From Ch67 sp964491665 (GTDB lineage: Bacteria; Pseudomonadota; Gammaproteobacteria; Pseudomonadales; Ketobacteraceae), in contig CAZBII010000013.1 in NCBI GenBank assembly GCA_964491665.1, forward strand, positions 1 through 50,879: a stretch of DNA of 50,879 bases. Reading direction: 5' to 3'. Made by a program: the position numbers and the translations under genes. The notes under the pieces were generated by a model. The model saw only the letters and a list, made by a program, of their open reading frames with translations. It did not search any database and had not been told where the DNA came from. Each line of letters starts with the position of its first letter. Position 1 is the first letter of the stretch. This document shows positions 25,032 through 34,590 of this stretch, piece by piece.

Positions 25032-26294
25032 TCAGGACGGCACGCGGTGAATCAGCGCGCCCAGCATTTGCAGTTTTTCCTCGATGCACTCGTAGCCGCG
25101 ATCGATGTGGTAGATGCGGTCCACCACGGTGTCGCCGCTGGCCGCCAGGCCCGCCAGCACCAGACCGGCCGACGCGCGCAGGTCCGTCGCCATCACCGGC
25201 GCGCTGGTGAGGAATTCCACGCCTTTCACGATGGCGGTATTGCCTTCCAGCGAGATGTTGGCGCCCATGCGGTTGAGTTCCGGCACGTGCATGAAGCGGT
25301 TTTCAAAAATGGTTTCGATGATGGTGCCGGTGCCCTCGGCGACGGCATTGAGCGCGGTGAACTGCGCCTGCATGTCGGTGGGGAACGCGGGATACGGCGC
25401 GGTGCGGATGTTGACCGACTTCGGCCGGTTGCCCTTCATGTCCAGCTCGATCCAGTCGGGGCCGGTGCTGATGTGGGCGCCAGCGTCCTGCAGTTTCAGC
25501 AGCACGGAATCCAGCTGCTCGGGGCGGGTCTGCTTCAGCTTGACGCGACCGCGGCTGATGGCGCCGGCCACCAGATAGGTGCCGGTTTCGATGCGGTCGG
25601 GAATCACGGTGTAGTCGCAGCCGTACAGGCGGTCGACGCCGTTGATGATGATGGTGTCGGTGCCGGCACCCTGCACGTCGGCGCCCATTCGGTTCAGGCA
25701 CTCCGCCAGGTCGGTGACTTCCGGCTCGCGGGCGGCGTTTTCCAGAATGGTCTGCCCCTTGGCCAGGGTGGCGGCCATCATCAGGTTCTCGGTGCCGGTA
25801 ACGGTGATGCAGTCCAGCACGATGCGGGCGCCCTTCAGGCCGTTCTTGGCATAGGCATGAATGTAGCCGGCTTCCAGCTGGATATCGGCGCCCATGGCTT
25901 CGAGGCCTTTCAGGTGCAGGTCCACCGGACGGCTGCCGATGGCGCAACCGCCGGGCAGGGAAACGTGGGCTTCACCGAAATGGGCCAGCAGCGGACCCAG
26001 CACCAGAATCGAGGCGCGCATGGTTTTCACCAGTTCGTAGGGCGCGTTCAGCTCCTTGATGGTGCGGGCGTTGACTTCCACATTCAGCTTGTCGTCGATG
26101 ATCAGCTCGACGCCCATCTGGCCCAGCAGCTCGATCATGGTGGTGATGTCCTGCAGGTGCGGCAGGTTGCAGACCTTGGTGGGCTCGCTGCACAACAGGG
26201 TGGCGGCCAGTACCGGCAGAGCCGAATTCTTGGCGCCGGAAATGCGGATTTCACCGTCGAGACGTCTGCCTCCGGTGATAACCAGTTTGTCCAT
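25032..26294 (-). CDS. murA: UDP-N-acetylglucosamine 1-carboxyvinyltransferase
   Basis: The 420-residue enzyme adds enolpyruvate to UDP-GlcNAc, the committed step of peptidoglycan synthesis in the cytoplasm. The catalytic cysteine is present at about residue 117 in SLPGGCAIGSRPVDLHLKGL, the residue attacked by fosfomycin. Lys22 and Asn23 are in SGAKNSALPVLAATLL. The length is standard. It is transcribed with ibaG upstream (18-base gap) and hisG downstream (13-base gap), the arrangement common in gammaproteobacteria. Confidence 0.98.
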   Translation of the reverse strand: MDKLVITGGRRLDGEIRISGAKNSALPVLAATLLCSEPTKVCNLPHLQDITTMIELLGQMGVELIIDDKLNVEVNARTIKELNAPYELVKTMRASILVLGPLLAHFGEAHVSLPGGCAIGSRPVDLHLKGLEAMGADIQLEAGYIHAYAKNGLKGARIVLDCITVTGTENLMMAATLAKGQTILENAAREPEVTDLAECLNRMGADVQGAGTDTIIINGVDRLYGCDYTVIPDRIETGTYLVAGAISRGRVKLKQTRPEQLDSVLLKLQDAGAHISTGPDWIELDMKGNRPKSVNIRTAPYPAFPTDMQAQFTALNAVAEGTGTIIETIFENRFMHVPELNRMGANISLEGNTAIVKGVEFLTSAPVMATDLRASAGLVLAGLAASGDTVVDRIYHIDRGYECIEEKLQMLGALIHRVPS

Positions 26295-26312
26295 GGTGTG
26301 GCCTCGTATGGA

Positions 26313-26576
26313 TTACAGACCTGGAACGCCCAGCTTCTTCTGGGTCGCCCATTCTGTGGGGGTATAGGTGTGCATGCTGACGGCGTGCAGTTCGCCCGAG
26401 GCGATGATGTCGTTCAGGCAGCTGTAAACCAGCTGCTGTTTCTTCACGGCGCGCAAGCCTTCGAAGGCGGCAGAAACCACCGCCACGACACACTTGTTGC
26501 CGTCCAGTCGTACCTGCACTTCGGCGCCGGGCATGCCGGACTCGATACGCTGCCTGATGTCGTCTGCACTGATCAT
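26313..26576 (-). CDS. ibaG: BolA-family protein IbaG (YrbA)
   Basis: This is an 87-residue BolA-like protein with the class II KH-like fold. Conserved points are the N-terminal ISADDIRQRIESGMPGAEVQV, the central FEGLRAVKKQQLVYSCL and the C-terminal LHAVSMHTYTPTEW. BolA proteins partner with monothiol glutaredoxins in iron-sulfur cluster handling; IbaG also affects the acid response and envelope. The ATG at 26576 is preferred over 26606. The gene lies between mlaB and murA, its standard place in gammaproteobacteria. Confidence 0.93.
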   Translation of the reverse strand: MISADDIRQRIESGMPGAEVQVRLDGNKCVVAVVSAAFEGLRAVKKQQLVYSCLNDIIASGELHAVSMHTYTPTEWATQKKLGVPGL

Positions 26577-26668
26577 GATGAGAGCTTCTCGGTAAAACCC
26601 GGCCATGAAGGGAGGCCGGGCGGCTGGAATCGGGCCGCCATTGTAATCAAAACGGGCGGCAATCTGAA

Positions 26669-26980
26669 CTACTGCGGGGACGGGTTCGAGAACGGAATAA
26701 CCTCGTCGAGGCCGGACACCCGGCTGACGTCATACATCTTGTCCGGCATGTTGACGAAAATCAGGCGCTTGCCGATTTTCTCGGCGTGGCGCATCCAGCA
26801 CAGCAGGACCGAGACGCCCACACTACCGACCGCGCCGGCACCGGCCAGGTCCACCGTCACCGGGCTGGTGAGCGCGCCCAGCAGGGTCTCTCCCGCTGCC
26901 CGCAGTTCCAGCGCACCGTCCACCAGCAGATCGCCTTCCACCGCCATGCGGCTGGCGTCGACCTGCACCACCTTACTCAC
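26669..26980 (-). CDS. mlaB: MlaB, STAS-domain subunit of the phospholipid transporter
   Basis: This 103-residue cytoplasmic protein has a single STAS domain. Recognisable points are the N-terminal VDASRMAVEGDLLVDGALEL, the strand PVTVDLAGAGAVGSVGVSVLLCW and the C-terminal FVNMPDKMYDVSRVSGLDEVI. MlaB binds the MlaF ATPase and stabilises the MlaFEDB complex, which moves phospholipids between outer and inner membrane. The likely start is a GTG at 26978-26980 overlapping the mlaD stop by eight bases; longer frames add non-conserved sequence. In most relatives mlaC lies between mlaD and mlaB; here it is absent. Confidence 0.88.
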   Translation of the reverse strand: MSKVVQVDASRMAVEGDLLVDGALELRAAGETLLGALTSPVTVDLAGAGAVGSVGVSVLLCWMRHAEKIGKRLIFVNMPDKMYDVSRVSGLDEVIPFSNPSPQ

Positions 26981-27467
26981 CGCCGGACTCCTTCTCACCG
27001 GTATCGCCACCTTCGCTGACCTTGCCCACCACAAACTTGGCGATCAGGTCTTCCAGCACCATGGCGGACTGGGTGTCGACGATCTCGCCGCCGTCCGCAA
27101 GGTTTTCCTCTTCCGCGCCCACGGTCAGGCCGATGTACTTCTCGCCCAGCACGCCGGCGGTGAGAATCGAGGCGGAGGTGTCGGTGGAAAGGTTGTTCAC
27201 ACTCTTGTAGATGTCCATTTCCACCACGCCGACGAAATCATCGTGATCGAGATAGATGTTGGCCACCCGGCCCACCACCACGCCGGCCATGGTCACTTTC
27301 GCCCGCACGGTCAGGCCGCCGATGTTTTCGAACTTGGCCTTGATGCGATAGGTGTCCTCGCCGCTGTCGGCACTCAGGCCGCTCACCCGCAGGGCCAGGA
27401 ACACCAGCGCCAGCAGACCCGCCAGCATGAAGGCGCCAACGGTCAGTTCCAGGTTACGCATGCGCAT
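26973..27467 (-). CDS. mlaD: MlaD, MCE-domain periplasmic subunit
   Basis: The 164-residue protein has an N-terminal membrane anchor (VGAFMLAGLLALVFLALRVSGL) and a single MCE domain (about residues 35-115, with FENIGGLTVRAKVTMAGVVVG and AGVLGEKYIGLTVG). A conserved tail (DTQSAMVLEDLIAKFVVG) closes it. MlaD forms the hexameric ring of the MlaFEDB complex that passes phospholipid between the periplasm and MlaE. The ATG begins one base after the mlaE stop with GGAG nine bases upstream; a second ATG lies two codons later. The length is close to other short MlaD proteins. Confidence 0.95.
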   Translation of the reverse strand: MRMRNLELTVGAFMLAGLLALVFLALRVSGLSADSGEDTYRIKAKFENIGGLTVRAKVTMAGVVVGRVANIYLDHDDFVGVVEMDIYKSVNNLSTDTSASILTAGVLGEKYIGLTVGAEEENLADGGEIVDTQSAMVLEDLIAKFVVGKVSEGGDTGEKESGGE

Positions 27468-27468
27468 C

Positions 27469-28251
27469 TTACAGATCTCCAAACATGACTGCGGTTAAAA
27501 GGAAGTCCAGGCCCAGCACGGCGAGGGAGGCATACACCACGGTACGGGTGGTGGAGCGGCTGATGCCCTCGGACGTGGGCACGGTGTCATAGCCCTGGAA
27601 CACGGCGATCCAGGTCACCACCAGGCCAAACACAAAGCTCTTGATGACGCCGTTCATGACGTCTTCGCCCCACTCCACACTGTCCTGCATGTTGGCCCAG
27701 AAGGAACCGTCATCAACACCCAGCCAGGGCACACCCACCAGATAGCCGCCCCAGATGCCGACGGCGGAAAAGATAATGGCGAGAGTCGGCATGCAGATAA
27801 AGCCGGCCCAGAAGCGCGGCGCCACGATCCGGCGCAACGGGTCCACGCCGATCATTTCCAGGCCGGACAGCTGCTCCGTCGCTTTCATCAGGCCAATCTC
27901 GGCGGTCAGTGCTGACCCCGCCCGCCCGGCAAACAGCAGCGCCGCCACCACCGGCCCCAACTCCCGCAGCAGGCTCAGCGCCACCAGCTGCCCCAGCGCC
28001 TGCTCACTGCCAAAACGGTTGAGAATGTTGTAGCCCTGCAGCGCCAGCACCATGCCGATGAACAGGCCGGACACCACGATGATCACCAGCGACAGCACAC
28101 CCACCGAGTAGATCTGGCGGATGGTCAGCGGCACATTGGTGCGGAAATTGGGCAACGCCCACAGGGAATGAAACAGGAACAGGCCGGAACGGCCAACGGT
28201 CTGCAGGGTTTCCAGACCGGTGCGACCCAGATTGCGGATGCGGTTGATCAT
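27469..28251 (-). CDS. mlaE: MlaE, phospholipid ABC transporter permease
   Basis: This 260-residue inner-membrane permease has about five transmembrane helices. The MlaE signature is visible in the central stretch LLRELGPVVAALLFAGRAGSALTAEIGLMKATEQLSG (given here as positions about 87-123), which contains the conserved E-L-G and A-G-R segments. Its ATG overlaps the mlaF stop as ATGA at 28248-28251, and mlaD follows after one base. It forms the membrane core of MlaFEDB, which maintains outer-membrane lipid asymmetry. Confidence 0.96.
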   Translation of the reverse strand: MINRIRNLGRTGLETLQTVGRSGLFLFHSLWALPNFRTNVPLTIRQIYSVGVLSLVIIVVSGLFIGMVLALQGYNILNRFGSEQALGQLVALSLLRELGPVVAALLFAGRAGSALTAEIGLMKATEQLSGLEMIGVDPLRRIVAPRFWAGFICMPTLAIIFSAVGIWGGYLVGVPWLGVDDGSFWANMQDSVEWGEDVMNGVIKSFVFGLVVTWIAVFQGYDTVPTSEGISRSTTRTVVYASLAVLGLDFLLTAVMFGDL

Positions 28252-29063
28252 GAGCGGTTCCCCCGCAGCATGTCGTCGCCCAGCTTGCGGGCCGGGTAAT
28301 GGAACGGCACCGGGCCGTCCGGCAGCCCCTGCATGAATTGGCGCACGCGGGGCAGACTGGAATTCATCACTTCCTCGGACGTGCCTTCACCGATTACCGC
28401 GCCATCGGCAATCACATAGATGTAGTCGGCAATGCCGGCGGTATCCTGCACGTCGTGGGACACCACGATGCTGGTGTGACCCAGCGCATCGTTGAGCAGG
28501 CGGATCAGCTGCACCACCACGCCCTTGGCCATCGGGTCCTGCCCGGCGAAAGGCTCGTCGTACATCACCAGCTGCGGGTCCAGCGCGATGGCCCGCGCCA
28601 GCGCTGCCCGCCGCGCCATGCCACCTGACAGCTCGCTGGGCATCAGGTCGCGCGCGCCGCGCAAGCCCACCGCCTGCAGCTTCATCAGCACCAGATCGCG
28701 GATCATGTCTTCCGGCAGCTGGGTGTGCACCCGCAGCGGAAAGGCGACGTTTTCAAATACGGACAGATCGGTGAACAGCGCGCCACTCTGGAACAGCATG
28801 CCCATGCGGCTGCGCATTTCGAACAGTTCCTTGCGGTTCAGGTCAGGAATATTGCGGCCTTCCACATAGATCTCGCCGCTGTCGGGCTTGAGCTGGCCGC
28901 CGATCAGCCGCAGCAGGGTGGTCTTGCCGGTGCCGCTGGGGCCCATGATGGCGGTCACCTTGCCCTTGCGGATGCGGATGTTGACGTTGTTGTAAATCGC
29001 CCGCTCGCCCCGGTAAAAGGACATGTTGCGGATCTCAACGTAATTTTCGGGATCGGGTGACAT
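28248..29063 (-). CDS. mlaF: MlaF, phospholipid ABC transporter ATPase
   Basis: This ABC ATPase of about 271 residues powers the Mla system. Walker A is GPSGTGKTT near residue 41, the signature motif is LSGGMARRAALARA near 143, and Walker B is LVMYDEPFAGQDP near 165. A conserved His in the switch region is seen in VVSHDVQD. A C-terminal extension (VRQFMQGLPDGPVPFHYPA) matches the MlaF tail that contacts MlaB or a neighbouring MlaF. Two ATGs are possible, 29069 and 29063; the second has AGG at a better distance and is preferred. It is the first gene of the minus-strand run and is divergent from kdsD. Confidence 0.95.
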   Translation of the reverse strand: MSPDPENYVEIRNMSFYRGERAIYNNVNIRIRKGKVTAIMGPSGTGKTTLLRLIGGQLKPDSGEIYVEGRNIPDLNRKELFEMRSRMGMLFQSGALFTDLSVFENVAFPLRVHTQLPEDMIRDLVLMKLQAVGLRGARDLMPSELSGGMARRAALARAIALDPQLVMYDEPFAGQDPMAKGVVVQLIRLLNDALGHTSIVVSHDVQDTAGIADYIYVIADGAVIGEGTSEEVMNSSLPRVRQFMQGLPDGPVPFHYPARKLGDDMLRGNRS

Positions 29064-29242
29064 GAACATCCTATCGACGAGTAAGGCGCGAGGAAGGGTG
29101 CGCGCTGCCGGCGCGCCCGCACTATAGCATTCTGGCAGATAAAGGAAAAATACCGCATCGCGGGGGCCGGGTCTGACAGTTCCATCCGGATTGGTTTAAA
29201 CTGGGCGCCTTTGTGACAGCCCCCCACAGGACTCTTCACTGC

Positions 29243-30211
29243 ATGGCATTTGATTTCATCCGTTCCGGCCAGCGCGTGGTCGACATCGAGGCCGCGGCCA
29301 CCCAGGCCCTGCACGAACGCATCGACGCCGGCTTCCAGCGCGCCTGCCAGATCATCCTGGCCTGCCAGGGCCGCGTGATTGTCACCGGCATGGGCAAATC
29401 CGGCCACATCGGCAGCAAGATCGCCGCCACCCTGGCCAGCACCGGCACCCCCGCCTTTTTCGTCCATCCCGGCGAAGCCAGTCACGGCGACCTCGGCATG
29501 ATCACTGGCAGCGACGTGGTGATCGCCATCTCCAATTCCGGCAAGACCGACGAAGTGCTTTCCATCCTGCCCGTCATCAAGCGCAAGGGCGCCACCCTGA
29601 TCAGCATGACCGGCGCGGCCAACTCGCCCCTGGCCACCACCGCCGACGTCAACCTGGATGTCAGCGTGAAGGAAGAAGCCTGCCCGCTCGGACTGGCCCC
29701 CACTGCCAGCACCACCGCCACTCTCGTCATGGGCGATGCGCTCGCGGTCGCCCTGCTGGAAGCACGCGGCTTCACCGCCGACGATTTCGCCCTGTCGCAT
29801 CCGGGCGGCAGCCTGGGCCGCCGCCTGCTGCTGCTGGTGGAAAACATCATGCGCACCGGCGACGCGATTCCGCTGGTGAAGGACGACACCACCGTCAGCC
29901 ATGCCCTGCTGGAAATGAGCAGCAAGGGCCTGGGCATGACCGGCATTGTCGACGCCAGCGGCAAACTGGCCGGCATCTTCACCGACGGCGACCTGCGCCG
30001 CGCGCTCGACCACGGCATCGACCTGAAAAACACCCTGATCCGCGACGTGATGACGAAAAATCCGAAAACCGTGCAGGCCCATGTGCTGGCGGTGGAAGCC
30101 CTCAACCTGATGGACCAGAAGAAAATCACCGCCCTGATGGTACTCGGCAGCGACGGCAAACCCGCCGGCGCCCTCAACATGCATGACCTGCTGCGCGCAG
30201 GCGTGATGTAA
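29243..30211 (+). CDS. kdsD: Arabinose-5-phosphate isomerase
   Basis: This 322-residue enzyme converts ribulose 5-phosphate to arabinose 5-phosphate, the first step of KDO synthesis for lipopolysaccharide. The N-terminal SIS domain (about residues 40-175) shows VTGMGKSGHIGSKIAATLAS, then ISNSGKTDEVLSILP and the catalytic-region LSHPGGSLGRRLL. Two CBS domains follow (from about 205 and about 270). The start MAFDF at 29243 is preferred; an upstream GTG at 29213 would add ten residues. It opens the LPS cluster and is followed by kdsC after nine bases. Confidence 0.96.
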   Translation: MAFDFIRSGQRVVDIEAAATQALHERIDAGFQRACQIILACQGRVIVTGMGKSGHIGSKIAATLASTGTPAFFVHPGEASHGDLGMITGSDVVIAISNSGKTDEVLSILPVIKRKGATLISMTGAANSPLATTADVNLDVSVKEEACPLGLAPTASTTATLVMGDALAVALLEARGFTADDFALSHPGGSLGRRLLLLVENIMRTGDAIPLVKDDTTVSHALLEMSSKGLGMTGIVDASGKLAGIFTDGDLRRALDHGIDLKNTLIRDVMTKNPKTVQAHVLAVEALNLMDQKKITALMVLGSDGKPAGALNMHDLLRAGVM

Positions 30212-30220
30212 GGAGCGCCC

Positions 30221-30763
30221 ATGCTGACCGAAGAACTGCGCCAGCGCGCCCGCGACATCAAACTGGTGGCCTTCGACATCGACGGCGTCATGACCGACGG
30301 CCGTCTCTACTACACCGACTTCGGCAACGAGATGAAGGCCTTCAATGTGAAGGATGGCATCGCCCTGAACTGGCTGCGTTCCACCGGCGTGGAAGTGGCC
30401 ATCATCACCGGCCGCACCTCCGAGCTGGTGAAAAAGCGCGCCAGCGACCTGAAAATCAGCCGGCTGGTGCAGGGCCGCGAAGACAAGATCGTCGCCCTGA
30501 AGGAAATGATGGCGCCGATGGGAATTGAAGCCCGCCAGGTGGCCTACATGGGTGACGACCTGCCCGACCTGGCCGCCATCCGTTTCGCCGGCATCGGCGT
30601 AGCGGTGGCCGACGCCGTGCCCCTTGTGCGCGAGCATGCCGATCTGGTCGTCACCCGCAACGGCGGCGACGGCGCGGTGCGCGAATTCTGCGAGTGGCTG
30701 ATGAACGCGCAGGGCACCTTCGACGCCATCATCAGCCGCTACCTGAACGGCACGGCTTCCTGA
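30221..30763 (+). CDS. kdsC: KDO-8-phosphate phosphatase
   Basis: This 180-residue HAD-superfamily phosphatase releases phosphate from KDO-8-phosphate. The catalytic motif I is FDIDGVMTDGRLYYTD (residues 21-36, nucleophile in FDID). Motif II is IITGRTS near 60 and motif III lies around YMGDDLPDLAAI near 109. It lacks a cap domain, as is typical of KdsC tetramers. It sits between kdsD and lptC in the standard gammaproteobacterial order, and a GGAG site lies just upstream. Confidence 0.97.
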   Translation: MLTEELRQRARDIKLVAFDIDGVMTDGRLYYTDFGNEMKAFNVKDGIALNWLRSTGVEVAIITGRTSELVKKRASDLKISRLVQGREDKIVALKEMMAPMGIEARQVAYMGDDLPDLAAIRFAGIGVAVADAVPLVREHADLVVTRNGGDGAVREFCEWLMNAQGTFDAIISRYLNGTAS

Positions 30764-30783
30764 CTCATGCAGCGCCCGCACCC

Positions 30784-31356
30784 ATGAAGCAAAGCCTGCA
30801 AGCCACCCTGACCAGCCTGCTGCTCGGCCTGATGATCGTGGCCCTGCTGTCCTACAGCGGGTGGGATCGCCTGTTCGAATCCGAGCCGGAACAAACCGGC
30901 GAGGAAGCGCAGCCCGATCTGGTGGCCCTCACGGTGGAACAGCTCAGCTTCAACGACAAGGGTGAAAAGCAGTACGTGCTGCATGCGGCGAAGATGCTGC
31001 AGTTTCTCGACGCCAACCAGAACCACATGTTCCAGCCCGACATCATTTTCTTCCGGGAAAAACAGCCCGCCTGGCGCAGCACCGCCGCGGAGGCCAAGTC
31101 GGACTCACTGGGAGAGGAACTCCATCTGGAAGGCAATGTCCAGATCGTGCAGCAGGGTGTGGCGCAGGCCGCCACCATGGAAACGGCCACCATGACGCTG
31201 TACCCGAAAACCTCCCAGGCCACCACCAAGGACAAGGTCATCATCCGCCAGCAGGGAATCTACATCGAAGCGCTGGGGCTGGACGCCGACCTGAACACCA
31301 ACAAACTGACCCTCAAGCGTCAGGTGACCAGTATCTATGAACCTGAAAAATCCTGA
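30784..31356 (+). CDS. lptC: LptC, LPS export bitopic membrane protein
   Basis: The 190-residue protein has one N-terminal transmembrane helix (LTSLLLGLMIVALLSYSGW) and a periplasmic beta-jellyroll domain that passes lipopolysaccharide from the LptB2FG transporter to LptA. Weakly conserved LptC features include YVLHAAKMLQFLDANQNHMF and QPDIIFF near residue 80. The ribosome site is weak, but the frame extends over the preceding gene and this ATG gives the expected N-terminal helix. The 3' end overlaps lptA by 20 bases. Confidence 0.92.
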   Translation: MKQSLQATLTSLLLGLMIVALLSYSGWDRLFESEPEQTGEEAQPDLVALTVEQLSFNDKGEKQYVLHAAKMLQFLDANQNHMFQPDIIFFREKQPAWRSTAAEAKSDSLGEELHLEGNVQIVQQGVAQAATMETATMTLYPKTSQATTKDKVIIRQQGIYIEALGLDADLNTNKLTLKRQVTSIYEPEKS

Positions 31357-31911
31357 ACTGATCCTGCTGGCCGCATTGCTGGCCACTTCTCCGGCCGCAC
31401 AGGCGCTGGACAGCGACCGCCAGCAGCCGCTGAAAATCGTGGCTGACTCCGCCCTGCTGGACGACAAGGCCGGCACCGCCACCTACACCGGCAATGTGGT
31501 ACTCACCCAGGGCACCCTGAAAATCAACGCCGAGAAACTGCACATCCGCACCGACCAGGGCAAGGTGGACAAGGTCTCCGCAGAAGGCGAGCCCGCCAAC
31601 TTCTCGCAGGTCCCCGCAGCCGACCAGTCCGCTGTGGTTGCCACTGCCCGCAACATCGAATACCGGGTACGTGAGCAGACCCTGATCCTCAAGCGCACCG
31701 CTTCCATCGTGCAGAAGGAAAACGTCTTCAAGGGCGAGGAAATCGTTTACGAAATCCAGAGCCAGCGCCTGAAAGCCGTGGGCCAGTCCACCCAGACGCC
31801 GAAAGGCGAGGAAGGCAAGGGCCGGGTGGAAATGATCCTGCCGTCGGCGGCGGAAATCGCACCGGAAACCCTGACACCCGCCACCGGACCGTCCCAGGAC
31901 AAACCCGCCCC

Positions 31912-31915
<4 letters not shown>
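31337..31915 (+). CDS. lptA: LptA, periplasmic LPS bridge protein
   Basis: This 192-residue secreted protein has a signal peptide ending near AAQA (residue 23). The OstA-type beta-jellyroll follows (about 30-160), with LDDKAGTATYTGNVVLTQGTL and KINAEKLHIR as the recognisable repeat strands, then the VFKGEEIVYEIQSQRLKA strand. LptA polymers carry lipopolysaccharide across the periplasm between LptC and LptD. The Pro/Thr-rich tail after residue 165 is longer than in Escherichia coli. It overlaps lptC at the start and lptB at the end (ATGA). Confidence 0.95.
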
Positions 31916-32637
<722 letters not shown>

Positions 32638-32825
32638 AAGTTCTAAGTAAAATCAGGCATGCAAATTGCTTTGCCGGCACTTCGATCTTACAATTGAATT
32701 CAATGGACTCTCGCGCAGTCATACTAACTCGTTGAAAAATGAGTGCAATTTGACAGGCGTTTTCAGGCAGGGCGCAATCGTCGCGCAGGTGGATTTCTCG
32801 CAATTCCAGACGTTAACGGGTAGCA

Positions 32826-34451
32826 ATGAAGCCGTCTTTACAGCTCAAAATTGGCCAGCATCTCACCATGACTCCCCAGTTGCAGCAGGCCATTCGCCTG
32901 TTGCAGCTATCCACCCTCGACCTGCAGGCCGAAATCCAGGAAGCCCTGGATTCGAACCCGCTGCTGGAGATGGAAGAGCGTAGCGGTGACGACGGTGATT
33001 CCGGCTCTGACGCGGACGCCTCCCCGGTTGAAACCGACGCCCCCGGCGAATTCACTGACCTGATCGACTTCGCCAAGACCACCGACTATTCCAGCTCCGC
33101 CGACACCCCCGTCACCCAGCACGAAGACGAAACCTCCGTCGATCTCAACAACAAGGAAATGCCCGACGAACTGCCGGTCGACAGCGACTGGGATACCATG
33201 TTCGACGGCACCGCCGGCGCTTCTTCCGGCAGCCACGATGACGACGATTACGATTTCGAAGGCCGCAACAGCGCGCCAGAATCCATCTACGACAACCTGC
33301 TGTGGCAGCTGAACCTGACCCCCATGTCTGACATGGACAAGGTGATCGCCATGGCCATCATCGAAGCCATCGACACCAAGGGCTACCTGACCCAGAGCGT
33401 GGAGGAACTGCGCGAAAGCGTGCTGGCACAGAAAGACATGGTGGCCGACATCGTCGCCCTGCAGCAGCAGGAACTGGAAGCCTTCGGCGTACAGCTGCAC
33501 CATGACGAAGGCGAGGACGAATCCCCCGTCACTCTGGAAGAAGTACTGGCCGTGCTGCACCGCATCCAGCAGTTCGATCCGCCCGGCGTGGCCGCCCGCG
33601 ACCTGCGCGAATGCCTGCTGATCCAGCTGCGCCAGCTGCCGAAAAGCCCCGACCGCGAAGACGCCATCCTGCTGGTGGACATGTTTCTGGAAGCGCTCGG
33701 CGCCCGCGACTTCACCCTGATCATGCGCAAGACCAAGCTCACCGAAGGCCGGCTGAAAACCGCCATTGCGCTGATCCAGACATTGAACCCTTATCCCGGC
33801 AGCAGTGTCGAAGCCGATGAAACCCAATACGTCATACCGGATGTCATCGTGCGCAAGGACAAAAGCCGCTGGCGGGTGGAACTGAATCCCGAAGCCACGC
33901 CGCGACTGAAAGTGAACAGCAGCTATGCCTCGCTGATCCAGCGGGCCGACAACAGCAGCGACAACACCTTCCTGAAAAACAACTTGCAGGAAGCGCGCTG
34001 GTTCATCAAGAGCTTGCAGAGCCGCAACGAAACCCTGCTGAAAGTGGCCACCAAGATTGTCGAACACCAGATCGGTTTTCTGGAACACGGCGAGGAAGCG
34101 ATGAAACCGCTGGTGCTGCACGACATTGCCGAAGCTGTTGGCATGCACGAATCCACCATCTCCCGCGTCACCACCCAGAAATTCATGCACACGCCGCGGG
34201 GCGTGTTCGAACTGAAATATTTCTTCTCCAGCCACGTCAGTACCGGCTCCGGCGGCGAGTGTTCCTCCACCGCCATCCGCGCCATCATCAAGAAACTGAT
34301 TTCGGCCGAGAACCCGAAAAAACCCCTGAGCGACAGCAAAATTGCCGACATCCTGGCTGAGCAGGACATCCAGGTTGCCCGCCGCACCATTGCCAAATAT
34401 CGCGAGGCCATGCTGATTCCGCCGTCCAACGAACGCAAGCGGCTGGTGTAA
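32826..34451 (+). CDS. rpoN: RNA polymerase sigma-54 factor
   Basis: This 541-residue sigma factor serves -24/-12 promoters and enhancer-binding activators. Region I is recognised by LQLKIGQHLTMTPQLQQAIR and the Leu/Gln-rich LLQLSTLDLQAEIQEAL. A long acidic region II (about residues 50-145) follows. The core-binding region leads to the DNA-binding region, with ESTISRVTTQKFMHTPRGVF near 440 and the RpoN box ARRTIAKYRE near 520. Upstream lie 188 bases after lptB with no clear terminator, so rpoN may be read both from the lpt genes and from its own promoter. hpf, ptsN, rapZ and ptsO follow in the standard order. Confidence 0.97.
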   Translation: MKPSLQLKIGQHLTMTPQLQQAIRLLQLSTLDLQAEIQEALDSNPLLEMEERSGDDGDSGSDADASPVETDAPGEFTDLIDFAKTTDYSSSADTPVTQHEDETSVDLNNKEMPDELPVDSDWDTMFDGTAGASSGSHDDDDYDFEGRNSAPESIYDNLLWQLNLTPMSDMDKVIAMAIIEAIDTKGYLTQSVEELRESVLAQKDMVADIVALQQQELEAFGVQLHHDEGEDESPVTLEEVLAVLHRIQQFDPPGVAARDLRECLLIQLRQLPKSPDREDAILLVDMFLEALGARDFTLIMRKTKLTEGRLKTAIALIQTLNPYPGSSVEADETQYVIPDVIVRKDKSRWRVELNPEATPRLKVNSSYASLIQRADNSSDNTFLKNNLQEARWFIKSLQSRNETLLKVATKIVEHQIGFLEHGEEAMKPLVLHDIAEAVGMHESTISRVTTQKFMHTPRGVFELKYFFSSHVSTGSGGECSSTAIRAIIKKLISAENPKKPLSDSKIADILAEQDIQVARRTIAKYREAMLIPPSNERKRLV

Positions 34452-34590
34452 TCCGACGCCAGCCTGCCGGGGATCAAGATTCCGCTTGCGCCCACCGGTA
34501 AACTGGCAGAAAGTTTCAAACAACCGGGACAGAAAAGCGTTCCGCCGCCGTCACGGCACAAAAAACGCAACCACGATTAAGGAGTGGCTT

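Noticed and set aside
24648..27488. A 946-codon open frame on the plus strand opposite hisG, murA, ibaG, mlaB and mlaD
   Set aside because: Its translation is low-complexity His/Gly/Ala/Val sequence with no domain, and it lies antisense to five well-supported genes. It is a shadow frame of GC-rich coding DNA.
28955..30781. A 608-codon open frame on the minus strand opposite kdsD and kdsC
   Set aside because: It is antisense to two clear enzymes with intact motifs and has the same low-complexity composition as other shadow frames.
32907..34523. A 538-codon open frame opposite rpoN
   Set aside because: It lies antisense to a textbook sigma-54 gene and its translation shows no recognisable domain.
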